A model generated the notes under the pieces. That model made no database searches, was not told the origin of the DNA, and saw only the letters and a program-made list of their open reading frames with translations. 19,891 bases of DNA from Candidatus Uhrbacteria bacterium RIFCSPHIGHO2_02_FULL_53_13 (GTDB taxonomy: Bacteria; Patescibacteriota; Patescibacteriia; UBA9934; UBA11717), in NCBI GenBank assembly GCA_001791035.1, contig MGDX01000036.1:956-20846 (forward strand), read 5' to 3'. Position numbers and translations under genes: made by a program. Shown here in pieces: positions 1-5,480 of this stretch. Within the stretch, counting starts at the first letter, position 1, and each line of letters begins with the position of its first letter.

Positions 1-2
1 TC

Positions 3-347
3 ATTTGGCTCGCGCCGCACATTCGACAGCGCCTTCGCGGCTATCCAAAACTCCTGCGCTCCATTCTTTCGGAAACCACAGCCGCTACCGCCATGACGAG
101 TCCCATCTTGTGGCTTCAGTTTGGCCAACTTTCACTCGTCGCGCTCATCTCCAACCTCTTTGTTCTGCCGCTGATTCCCTTTGCGGTCGGCTTCGGTTTG
201 TTGGGAATCGGCGGAAGTCTATTGGCGGATTATTTGCCATTGGATTGGCTCGGCGTCGCGAGCGTGTTTCCCGCGTATCTCGTTCTCGATCTTATGCTGA
301 CGCTTATTCGGTTGTTTGCTGCGTTGCCGTGGCTGACCGTCTCATGA
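3..347 (+). CDS. comEC: ComEC/Rec2 competence membrane channel, C-terminal end of the membrane part (5' truncated by window)
   Basis: The reading frame is open from the window edge (first full codon at 3) and stops with TGA at 345-347, so only the last ~114 residues are visible. They match the end of the ComEC competence domain: a segment reading SETTAATAMTSPILWLQFGQ, followed by hydrophobic helices around SLVALISNLFVLPLIPFAVG and a last helix before LPWLTVS. ComEC forms the inner-membrane pore that takes up single-stranded DNA during transformation. The internal ATG at 93 is not the real start, because homologous sequence continues upstream of it. The protein ends where the next gene begins, with a 4-base ATGA overlap, instead of running on into the metallo-beta-lactamase domain found in many ComEC proteins. 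The family assignment is from recognised sequence pattern; the split is read directly. Confidence 0.8.
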   Translation: MWLAPHIRQRLRGYPKLLRSILSETTAATAMTSPILWLQFGQLSLVALISNLFVLPLIPFAVGFGLLGIGGSLLADYLPLDWLGVASVFPAYLVLDLMLTLIRLFAALPWLTVS

Positions 348-1150
348 TAACGCTCATCACCGCATTGTTGTTTTGGCTCGGTGTGCTGGAGCGCCCGCTC
401 TATTCGGTTACGCTGTTTGATGTTGGGCAAGGAGACAGTCTGTTTGTGGAGTGGCATGATGGAACGCAGATGCTCGTTGACGGCGGACCGAGCACCGATG
501 TGCTTTCTCGCCTGGGCGAAGTGATGCTTCCGTGGGATCGCTCCATTGATTTTTTGGTGCTCACGCATCCGCATGCCGATCATGTGCGCGGTCTTTACGC
601 CGTCACCGAGCGCTTCCAAGTTGGAACAATCGTGGCGACGCAAGTGCCGTACTTCACGGACTGGTATGAGGGTTTTTTGCAGGACTCGTCGGCTCGCAAA
701 ATTCCGATCGTGGCGCCGTGGGATGCCGCGTGGCCGGAGGGCGCGGCACTGCTCTATCCGATTTCGCCAAGCGACATGGTGGCAAGCGATAACGTCAACG
801 AATCGTCGATTGTGTTGCAAATTGGCGACAATCAACGCGCGCTGTTGATGGGGGACGCGGGCGTGTTGGTGGAGCAACGATTGCTCTCGCAGGATCGTTT
901 GCGTTCCGTTGACGTGCTCAAAGTCGGACACCAAGGGTCGCGCGGCTCAACATCGGCGGCATTTTTGCGCGCTGTACAGCCGGGCATTGCGCTGATTCCA
1001 GTTGGCGACGACAACCGTTATGGTCACCCACACGACGAAGTGCTCAATCGACTGCGTGATTTTGGCGCGCGCGTGCTTAGAACCGATCAAAGCGGCACCA
1101 TCCGTGTGCGTGTGTTTGGTGATCGGGTGGACATCAAAACGACTTATTGA
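344..1150 (+). CDS. ComEC-type metallo-beta-lactamase domain protein (separate ORF)
   Basis: 268 residues from the ATG at 344, which overlaps the TGA of the preceding ORF (ATGA). A hydrophobic segment occupies residues 1-14, then the ComEC-type MBL domain begins with FDVGQGDS at 25-32. Visible motifs are LVDGG (44-48), the metal-binding THPHADH (74-80), NESS (152-155), MGDAG (169-173), VGHQGSRGS (194-202) and GHPHDEVLNRL (227-237). In ComEC this domain faces the outside and is thought to degrade the non-transported DNA strand. Upstream codons in this frame are open as far as 5, but that stretch is a shadow of the membrane ORF. The overlap suggests translational coupling, so the two halves probably work as a two-chain ComEC. 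A -1 ribosomal frameshift or an assembly indel are the alternatives. Confidence 0.88.
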   Translation: MITLITALLFWLGVLERPLYSVTLFDVGQGDSLFVEWHDGTQMLVDGGPSTDVLSRLGEVMLPWDRSIDFLVLTHPHADHVRGLYAVTERFQVGTIVATQVPYFTDWYEGFLQDSSARKIPIVAPWDAAWPEGAALLYPISPSDMVASDNVNESSIVLQIGDNQRALLMGDAGVLVEQRLLSQDRLRSVDVLKVGHQGSRGSTSAAFLRAVQPGIALIPVGDDNRYGHPHDEVLNRLRDFGARVLRTDQSGTIRVRVFGDRVDIKTTY

Positions 1151-1156
1151 TATATT
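1128..1156 (+). promoter_or_regulatory. Promoter for ndk
   Basis: TGGACA at 1128-1133 and TATATT at 1151-1156 are separated by 17 bp. TG at 1148-1149 makes an extended -10 (TGATATATT). The predicted start near 1163 leaves a ~33-nt leader before ndk. The -35 lies inside the end of the preceding gene. Confidence 0.6.
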
Positions 1157-1195
1157 CTTTTGCAATACGTGAAGCGAATTTCCAAAAAAACTCCT

Positions 1196-1660
1196 ATGAA
1201 TACACAACGCACGGTCGTTCTCCTTAAACCGGACGCTCTTCAGCGCGATTTGCTCGGCGAAGTGATTGGTCGTTTTGAGCGAAAGGGACTCAAAATCGTT
1301 GCGCTCAAGCTCATTCCGTTCACGGACGAAATGCTCGACGAGCACTATGCGCATCACAAAGGAAAGCCGTTTTTTGCCGCGCTCAAGCAGTTCATGATGC
1401 AAACGCCGAATGTGGCGATGGTTCTTGAAGGCATCGACGCGGTGGCGGAGGTCCGCAAGATTGTGGGCGCTACCAATCCGCGACAGGCCGATGCCGGCAC
1501 CATTCGCGCCGACCTTTCAATGAATGTGCCTTCAAATTTGGTGCACGCGTCGGATTCGGAAACGACGGCCGAGGAGGAAATTCAACGTTTTTTTGACAAG
1601 AGCGATCTCTTTACCTACGAAAAAATTACCGATCGCTACATTTTTGGCGATGGAATTTGA
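1196..1660 (+). CDS. ndk: Nucleoside diphosphate kinase
   Basis: 154 residues, the normal length for bacterial NDK, which transfers the gamma phosphate between nucleoside triphosphates and diphosphates through a phospho-histidine. The N-terminus RTVVLLKPDALQRDLLGEVI carries the family's KPD motif. GATNPRQADAGTIRADL (91-107) is the nucleotide-binding loop, and the active-site histidine is His117 in NLVHASDS. The usual residue after this His is Gly and here it is Ala, a mild deviation. I chose the ATG at 1196 over the in-frame TTG at 1160: the family starts just before the RTVVLLKPDA strand, and the TTG would put the start on or before the predicted transcription start. The gene is followed closely by a glutamine amidotransferase gene, probably co-transcribed. 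Confidence 0.95.
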   Translation: MNTQRTVVLLKPDALQRDLLGEVIGRFERKGLKIVALKLIPFTDEMLDEHYAHHKGKPFFAALKQFMMQTPNVAMVLEGIDAVAEVRKIVGATNPRQADAGTIRADLSMNVPSNLVHASDSETTAEEEIQRFFDKSDLFTYEKITDRYIFGDGI

Positions 1661-1667
1661 TGGCGGT

Positions 1668-2426
1668 ATGGCGCGCCTCCTGTTGGTGCAAATGCGTACG
1701 GATGAAATGAAGCATCACGAACGTAATTGCTTTATTCGTCATATGGGCTTGGAAGATGCGCAACTGCGCACGCTTGATGTATTTTGCGACGCTCTAGAAC
1801 CGTGCGTTTTGGATGACGTGGATGGTTTGATCATCGGCGGTGCGGGTGAATTTCGCGTTTCCGATCGTGATCTGCCAACCTTGGATGCTTTGATCGCGTT
1901 TGTTCGCGAGGCACGTGTGCGTTCATTGCCTACGCTCGGTGCGTGTTATGGCGCACATGTGTTGACGGTTGCGTTTGGTGGAGAGGTTGTTTACGACGAA
2001 GCACGCATGCAGTTTGGGACGTATCGCGTGACGCAAAATGAGTGTGCTCGAGCATGTCCCGTGTTCGGTCAATTGCCGGTTTCTTACGATGCACAATTCG
2101 GACACAAAGATCACGTCTCGATCTTGCCGAGTGGCGCTGTCAATATGGCATCAACCGAGCTGTCGTCGTTGCAAGCGTGGACGTTTCCCGGTGAGCCGAT
2201 CTATGCCGTTCAGCTTCATGCCGAGCTTGATGAAGAAGGCGTTTTACATCGCATGCGCCATTACGCAGACGTTTACCACATTGACGACGAGGAGTTGTCG
2301 CGGCGCACGGCGGCGATTCGTCCATCACCGGAGGCGCCAACCATGCTCAAGCATTTTCTTGAGCAGGTGGTCGAAGGGAAGAAAACCTATCCAATGCTTG
2401 CGGTGCATGCACGGGAGACGGCGTAA
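1668..2426 (+). CDS. Class I glutamine amidotransferase (GMP synthase GATase-like, stand-alone)
   Basis: 252 residues from the ATG at 1668 (MARLLLVQMR), 7 bases after ndk stops. An ATG at 1650 would add six residues and overlap ndk; it is possible, but 1668 places the first beta strand where this family starts. The nucleophile elbow is LGACYGAH with Cys93, and the partner residues are His184 and Glu186 in VQLHAELD, so the Cys-His-Glu triad of class I GATases is complete. DDVDGLIIGGAGEFRVSD (49-66) and GHKDHVSILPSG (145-156) resemble the GuaA/GMP synthase-like branch. There is no fused synthetase domain and no synthetase gene next to it, so the acceptor of the ammonia is unknown. Some members of this branch act as gamma-glutamyl hydrolases or peptidases instead. 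Confidence 0.88.
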   Translation: MARLLLVQMRTDEMKHHERNCFIRHMGLEDAQLRTLDVFCDALEPCVLDDVDGLIIGGAGEFRVSDRDLPTLDALIAFVREARVRSLPTLGACYGAHVLTVAFGGEVVYDEARMQFGTYRVTQNECARACPVFGQLPVSYDAQFGHKDHVSILPSGAVNMASTELSSLQAWTFPGEPIYAVQLHAELDEEGVLHRMRHYADVYHIDDEELSRRTAAIRPSPEAPTMLKHFLEQVVEGKKTYPMLAVHARETA

Positions 2427-2442
2427 TTTCGGGAGAGTGTCC

Positions 2443-2471
2443 TGTGGAAAAGCTGTGGAGACTTTTGTGGA
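2443..2471 (+). repeat. Three phased TGTGGA boxes (DnaA-box-like) upstream of the ncRNA promoter
   Basis: TGTGGA occurs at 2443-2448, 2454-2459 and 2466-2471, spaced 11 and 12 bp (about one helical turn) and ending 9 bp before the -35. The first and third read TGTGGAAAA and TGTGGATGA, close to TGTGGATAA, the complement of the classical DnaA box. They could be an activator or DnaA-type site; function is inferred only from position and spacing. Confidence 0.4.
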
Positions 2472-2480
2472 TGACATGGG

Positions 2481-2509
2481 TTGAGCTTGTCTTGACGTTG
2501 GGATACAAT
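2481..2509 (+). promoter_or_regulatory. Promoter of the structured ncRNA
   Basis: TTGAGC (2481-2486), a 17-bp spacer and TACAAT (2504-2509). The expected start falls at G2512-G2514, exactly where the closing stem of the RNA begins. That agreement supports both calls. Confidence 0.7.
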
Positions 2510-2511
2510 AA

Positions 2512-2717
2512 GGGTGCTTCGTCGAGGAGACTATCGTAATGGGACAAGCTCATGACGTGAAAGGAGCCAGACGTGCTTGGGACTAATAGGCCTAAGCCGG
2601 GTTCCAGCGGCCAGAACCTACTGAAACGACATTGTTCCGGAGTCATCTGGAATAAACGCCGAACAGATAGGTGCCCAGATGGTCATCGTCATTACGACCC
2701 TCTTGGGCGAAGCACCA
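2512..2717 (+). ncRNA. Structured non-coding RNA, ~205 nt, family not assigned with certainty (raiA-motif-like?)
   Basis: The 5' and 3' ends pair as a perfect 9-bp stem: GGTGCTTCG (2513-2521) with CGAAGCACC (2708-2716). The closing helix continues with GAGG 2524-2527/CCTC 2699-2702, CGTAATG 2535-2541/CATTACG 2690-2696 and ATGAC 2552-2556/GTCAT 2682-2686. Inside are GCTTGGG 2575-2581/CCTAAGC 2591-2597 (9-nt loop), GGTTC 2600-2604/GAACC 2614-2618 (9-nt loop), and CATCTGG 2644-2650/CCAGATG 2675-2681. It has its own promoter and terminator and no convincing ORF. It lacks the marks of tmRNA (no tRNA-like ends or CCA), RNase P RNA (no GAGGAAAGTC-like core) and SRP RNA. From memory, the size, closed-end architecture and words such as GGGACTAATAGG and AGATAGGTGCC recall the raiA motif RNA of Firmicutes and Actinobacteria; I cannot verify this. 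Confidence 0.75.
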
Positions 2718-2748
2718 AAAAACGGCCACGATTTCGTGGTCGTTTTTT
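2717..2748 (+). terminator. Intrinsic terminator of the ncRNA
   Basis: CGGCCACG (2723-2730) pairs with CGTGGTCG (2735-2742) around a 4-nt loop, with one G-T pair, followed by six T (2743-2748). A matching A6 run (2717-2722) lies on the 5' side. It starts directly after the RNA's closing stem. Confidence 0.9.
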
Positions 2749-2998
2749 GTGTGCCATTTCAGACTATGTCTTCGCGGCGGTTCGAATGCACCGAGTGCAA
2801 ACGAGCTGTCGTTTACCGCCAAGGCGCTTTGTCTGCAAATTCACTTGCTGTTTGCGTTTTGTGGCAATGTTGCTTTTACTCCGGCTGTTTCCGACCAACC
2901 CTCCGCGGTCACATTGTGAGCATAGTTTTCCCATAAGCTTTGTTGCTTGTATACTGTTGCGGAAGTTTAGCAGTGCGGCCGAGGGTTTGTCAATAGAA

Positions 2999-3105
2999 GT
3001 ATCAAGTATTCAGCTTGGCGGGCTCGAGAAATAAACCTATGTTCTATCGCTTAGACGGTATTTATAACATCTTCATTGAACCACACGCTGCGAGATACTT
3101 GATAC
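2999..3105. repeat. 11-bp perfect inverted repeat, arms 85 bp apart
   Basis: GTATCAAGTAT (2999-3009) is the exact reverse complement of ATACTTGATAC (3095-3105). The right arm merges with the TGATAC heptamer array. It could be a remnant of a small mobile palindromic repeat or a stem in a transcript. Confidence 0.6.
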
Positions 3106-3122
3106 CTGATACGTGATACAAT
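3095..3122 (+). promoter_or_regulatory. TGATACn heptamer array ending in an extended -10 promoter
   Basis: Units of 7 bp read AGATACT, TGATACC, TGATACG and TGATACA from about 3094 to 3120. The last unit runs into TGATACAAT (3114-3122), an extended -10 without a clear -35. Transcription would begin near 3129, leaving only a few bases before the ATG at 3133 of the protease gene. The repeat unit itself resembles the promoter word, so the array may provide alternative start sites or a binding site. Confidence 0.5.
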
Positions 3123-3132
3123 TCTTCCTATC

Positions 3133-3789
3133 ATGCTCTCACTCCTTTTCTCAAATCCGTTGCTGTTCATCGTTGTGCTTCTTGCCATCATCGTTGCGCT
3201 TTCATTCCACGAAAGTGCGCACGCGTTTGTGGCGTACAAGCTCGGCGACATGACGGCACAGCGCATGGGCCGGCTGACGCTCAATCCGCTCTCGCACATC
3301 GATTGGTACGGTTTGCTTTTGCTCGTTGTGGTCGGCTTTGGATGGGGAAAGCCCGTGCCGTTCAATCCGCATAATTTGCGCTTGCCCAAATGGGGACCGG
3401 TGATGGTCGCATTCGCTGGGCCGTTTTCCAATTTACTGCTCGCAGTGGTGTTCTCGCTCGTGTTCTCTGTCATCGCCACAACGAGAGCGCTGGAACCGAA
3501 TAACGCGCTCATGATTTTTCTTGGTTTTAGTGTCATTATCAATCTCGCGCTCATGTTCTTCAACTTGATTCCCATTCCGCCGCTTGACGGTTCTAAACTG
3601 CTTCTTACCGCGCTCGACAAGCCGCAACACGCAGAGCTGCGCTATCGCCTGGAAACGCAGGGGATGTGGATACTGATCGCCGTGCTCGTGATCGACGCTG
3701 TTTTGAATCTCGGAGTTTTTTCAACACTGTTTTCGTTTGTGCAATGGCTCGCGTTGAACGTCTTCCTTGGCGGCGCCACGTTTTTGTAA
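3133..3789 (+). CDS. Site-2 protease family (M50) membrane metalloprotease
   Basis: 218 residues, almost entirely membrane-embedded. The zinc-binding HESAH sits at residues 26-30 in the first long helix (ALSFHESAHAFVAYKLGD). The third ligand Asp152 lies in NLIPIPPLDGSK (144-155), the NPDG-like motif of M50 proteases. Conserved GKPVPFNP (72-79) and GPFSN (96-100) lie between. Further helices span about 101-117, 127-143 and 173-190. This is the compact form without PDZ domains, common in bacteria and archaea. It cleaves transmembrane substrates inside the membrane, often releasing regulators, but its substrate here is unknown. It stands alone, with a possible extended -10 directly upstream and a hairpin after it. 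Confidence 0.93.
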   Translation: MLSLLFSNPLLFIVVLLAIIVALSFHESAHAFVAYKLGDMTAQRMGRLTLNPLSHIDWYGLLLLVVVGFGWGKPVPFNPHNLRLPKWGPVMVAFAGPFSNLLLAVVFSLVFSVIATTRALEPNNALMIFLGFSVIINLALMFFNLIPIPPLDGSKLLLTALDKPQHAELRYRLETQGMWILIAVLVIDAVLNLGVFSTLFSFVQWLALNVFLGGATFL

Positions 3790-3810
3790 ACCAACACTTT
3801 CGTAAAACGC

Positions 3811-3832
3811 AACCGCCCTGAATCGGGCGGTT
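3811..3832. terminator. Hairpin between convergent genes, possible terminator
   Basis: AACCGCCC (3811-3818) and GGGCGGTT (3825-3832) enclose a 6-nt loop. On the plus strand no T run follows. On the minus strand GCGTTTTAC follows, so it fits better as a weak terminator for the minus-strand gene at 3914-4213, or as a shared 3' end. Confidence 0.45.
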
Positions 3833-3913
3833 AGAAGAGAAGAGGCGGTAATCATGCCGAACCTTCCATGAGGTCTCGTCGATACTGTGAGGAGCAGAAT
3901 GCTCCCAAGAGGA

Positions 3914-4213
3914 CTAGAGAATGCTCGTCAAAACAAAAATGCTTGCAAAGCCGAAAGACAGAAACTCCTCTCGGATGAATGTGTACTGTGCAATGAGTGT
4001 AGCATTACCAACGCACAGAAATGAGAACATGATCGAGAACAGCACGATGAGTGCTTTCTCGAGAATGGTATGCTTCACTGTGAACCCATCACGATCTACG
4101 AGCTGATACTTATGAGCACGCCAAATGTCGAAACTGGCACCGAGGCCGAACGAGATGGCGCAAGATGCAAACAAAATTGCAAGGGTGTAAAGTCCGATGT
4201 GGTGAACGTTCAT
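3914..4213 (-). CDS. Small membrane protein of unknown function
   Basis: 99 residues, not recognised. Three hydrophobic stretches are visible at about 7-28 (GLYTLAILFASCAISFGLGA), 54-79 (ALIVLFSIMFSFLCVGNATL) and 84-99. The polar loop at 29-53 contains FDIWRAHKYQLVDRDGF. The protein ends within or just after the last hydrophobic segment. It lies divergent from the str operon, and its start is only ~40 bp from that operon's -35. No Shine-Dalgarno sequence is visible. The even spread of hydrophobic helices and the absence of a competing frame support it being real, but no function can be given. Nearby genes do not suggest one. Confidence 0.65.
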   Translation of the reverse strand: MNVHHIGLYTLAILFASCAISFGLGASFDIWRAHKYQLVDRDGFTVKHTILEKALIVLFSIMFSFLCVGNATLIAQYTFIREEFLSFGFASIFVLTSIL

Positions 4214-4231
4214 GATGCCACTAACAACATA

Positions 4232-4253
4232 CTAAGGACTGTCTAAGGACTGT
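4232..4253 (+). repeat. Perfect 11-bp tandem repeat abutting the str promoter
   Basis: CTAAGGACTGT occurs at 4232-4242 and again at 4243-4253. A partial third copy, CAAGGACT, lies at 4266-4273 between the -35 and -10. The last base of the second copy is the first base of the -35. One copy per helical turn is typical of a regulator or UP-element-like site; this is inference. Confidence 0.6.
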
Positions 4254-4281
4254 TGACATTTTTTGCAAGGACTCATATACT
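4253..4281 (+). promoter_or_regulatory. Strong sigma-70-type promoter of the str operon
   Basis: A consensus -35 TTGACA (4253-4258), a 17-bp spacer and TATACT (4276-4281). The predicted start is near 4288, giving a ~290-nt leader before rpsL. It is the best promoter match in the window. Confidence 0.85.
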
Positions 4282-4294
4282 CCTGCCATCCAAG

Positions 4295-4307
4295 AGGTGT
4301 TACACCT
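4295..4307. promoter_or_regulatory. Operator-like palindrome just downstream of the str transcription start
   Basis: AGGTGTTACACCT is a perfect palindrome with 6-bp arms around one base, at about +7 to +19. In RNA the loop would be too tight for the full stem, so a DNA-binding site is the likelier role. Its last base is also the first base of the larger palindrome. Confidence 0.5.
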
Positions 4308-4488
4308 ATAGTCATCACACTATGAAACAGGACTCCATCATTCTTGAAACAGGCGAATTCCTAGCTCTTCGGAAGAAAAAATCCTCAATGTAGCTACGGC
4401 TACATCTGCGGTTTTTTCTCCCTGCAGAGCGTCGGACTTCGCTCTGTTTCAAAAATGCTAATTCCTGTTTCATAGTGTGATGACTATA
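4307..4488. repeat. 182-nt imperfect palindrome in the rpsL leader (MITE-like or giant leader hairpin)
   Basis: The ends are perfect 26-bp inverted repeats (4307-4332 and 4463-4488; core GTCATCACACTATGAAACAG). The symmetry continues inward with evenly matched gaps: TTGAAACAG 4344-4352/CTGTTTCAA 4444-4452, GAAAAAA 4375-4381/TTTTTTC 4412-4418, and ATGTAGC 4388-4394/GCTACAT 4399-4405 capped by a TACG tetraloop. The arms between these also align (GCGAA.TCC and GCTCT shared). The outer flanks both carry ACC (4304-4306 reads ACC, 4489-4491 reads ACC), which could be a 3-bp target duplication. No ORF of note lies inside. It may be a non-autonomous mobile element or an evolved RNA hairpin; transcription of rpsL must pass through it. 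Confidence 0.85.
4388..4417 (+). terminator. Terminator-like core hairpin in the rpsL leader (possible attenuator)
   Basis: ATGTAGC/GCTACAT with a TACG loop is extended by CC/GG pairing and followed by T6 (4412-4417). A6 (4376-4381) lies on the other side, so it would look like a terminator in both directions. In the str leader it could stop part of the transcripts before rpsL. Confidence 0.5.
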
Positions 4489-4579
4489 ACCTCATTGGCG
4501 CTACCTTATTCTTTCTTCTCTTTGGAGTACCGCTCCGTAGCAGCGGGAAGCATCAAAGCGAAGATGATGTCATAAATTC

Positions 4580-4993
4580 ATGCCAACCATGAATCAGCTC
4601 TTGCGCAAACCGCGCAAAGCGAAGCCTAACAAGAGCAAAACGCCGGCGCTCTCTTGGACGCTGGACACCTTGCATCGCAAACACTCGCGCACCAAAAACC
4701 CGCTCAAGCGCGGCGTGTGTGTTCGTGTGTACACGACGACTCCAAAGAAGCCAAACTCGGCTCTGCGAAAAGTCGCTCGCGTGCGTCTCTCCAACGGTAT
4801 GGAGGTGCTCGCCTATATTCCGGGCGAAGGACACAATCTTCAGGAGCATTCGGTAGTGCTTATTCGCGGCGGTCGTGTCAAAGACTTGCCGGGTATGCGT
4901 TACCACATTGTCCGCGGAGTGTACGACACTACGGGCATTGAAGGCCGCACACGCAGCCGTTCTAAATACGGAACGCGTAAACCGAAGAAATAA
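4580..4993 (+). CDS. rpsL: 30S ribosomal protein S12
   Basis: 137 residues, the same length class as Gram-positive S12, including the internal spacer region (about residues 23-42) that E. coli lacks. Landmarks are MPTMNQLLRKPRK at the N-terminus, KRGVCVRVYTTTPKKPNSALRK (positions where streptomycin resistance arises look wild type), GEGHNLQEHSVVLIRGGRVKDLPG and the C-terminal RSKYGTRKPKK. S12 sits at the decoding centre and monitors codon-anticodon pairing. The gene is first in the str operon after a long structured leader. The ATG at 4580 is the family start; no Shine-Dalgarno sequence precedes it. Confidence 0.98.
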   Translation: MPTMNQLLRKPRKAKPNKSKTPALSWTLDTLHRKHSRTKNPLKRGVCVRVYTTTPKKPNSALRKVARVRLSNGMEVLAYIPGEGHNLQEHSVVLIRGGRVKDLPGMRYHIVRGVYDTTGIEGRTRSRSKYGTRKPKK

Positions 4994-4998
4994 GACCT

Positions 4999-5469
4999 AT
5001 GCGCGGAAAGCAAGCCCCACGGCGTTCGTTGACGCCGGATCCAAAATTCCGAAACATCTTGGTTGCAAAACTCATCAATTACGTGATGCACGACGGCAAG
5101 AAAACGATCGCCCAATCGGTGGTGTATCGTGCGTTTGAGATTATTTCGGAAAAAACCAAGCAAGATCCGATCGATGTGTTTGATACGGCTATGCAAAACG
5201 TCATGCCAAACTTGGAAGTGAAGAGCCGTCGTGTGGGCGGCGCCAACTACCAAGTTCCTATGCCGGTGCGCGGTGATCGTCGCACGACGCTCGCGTTTCG
5301 CTGGATGCTCGATGGCGCACGCGCGCGAAAGGGCGCGCCGATGGCCGAGCGCTTGGCGCAGGAAGTGATGGATGCCGCCGAAGGCAACGGTGCGGCGGTG
5401 AAAAAGAAAGACGACGTGCAACGCATGGCGGAAGCCAACCGAGCGTTCGCGCATTTTGCTCGATTTTAA
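4999..5469 (+). CDS. rpsG: 30S ribosomal protein S7
   Basis: 156 residues, the canonical length. MRGKQAPRRSLTPDPKFRNI at the start, LINYVMHDGKKTIAQ, and VGGANYQVPMPV (usually VGGATYQVPVEV) are diagnostic. The C-terminal EANRAFAHFARF is the segment near the E site. S7 nucleates assembly of the 30S head and in E. coli represses its own str operon. It begins 5 bases after rpsL stops, with no Shine-Dalgarno sequence. The 11-base gap to fusA leaves no room for the long intercistronic S7 target of E. coli, so any autoregulation must use another site, perhaps the leader. Confidence 0.98.
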   Translation: MRGKQAPRRSLTPDPKFRNILVAKLINYVMHDGKKTIAQSVVYRAFEIISEKTKQDPIDVFDTAMQNVMPNLEVKSRRVGGANYQVPMPVRGDRRTTLAFRWMLDGARARKGAPMAERLAQEVMDAAEGNGAAVKKKDDVQRMAEANRAFAHFARF

Positions 5470-5480
5470 TCGCTCATTCT

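Larger units (their letters stand above)
2749..3132. other. Intergenic stretch without a convincing gene
   Basis: It lies between the ncRNA terminator and the site-2 protease. A 56-codon ORF from ATG 2767 to TAA 2936 encodes a Cys-containing peptide (FECTECKRAVV near the start, a CVLWQCC cluster later). It has no recognisable domain and no start signal, so I do not call it a gene. The second half holds the inverted repeat and heptamer repeats listed separately. Confidence 0.5.

Noticed and set aside
5..343. In-frame upstream extension of the MBL ORF to position 5
   Set aside because: The encoded peptide is arginine/serine-rich noise, while the overlapping frame encodes good ComEC membrane helices up to 347.
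2512..2717. tmRNA, RNase P RNA or SRP RNA
   Set aside because: No alanyl-tRNA-like ends or tag ORF, no conserved RNase P core, and no SRP helix 8 tetraloop motif.
2775..2805. tRNA T-arm-like sequence GGTTCGAATGC
   Set aside because: The flanking bases do not form a 5-bp T stem, and no acceptor, D or anticodon arms can be built around it.
2749..2936. Small Cys-rich ORF (ATG 2767 to TAA 2936) that could be a zinc-ribbon protein
   Set aside because: CTEC is followed by an irregular CVLWQCC cluster, the rest does not fit a known ribbon, no start signal is visible, and the longer frame runs through the terminator.
4307..4488. CRISPR repeat or toxin-antitoxin locus in the palindrome
   Set aside because: Only two inverted arms exist, there are no spacers or direct repeats, and there is no ORF of useful length inside.
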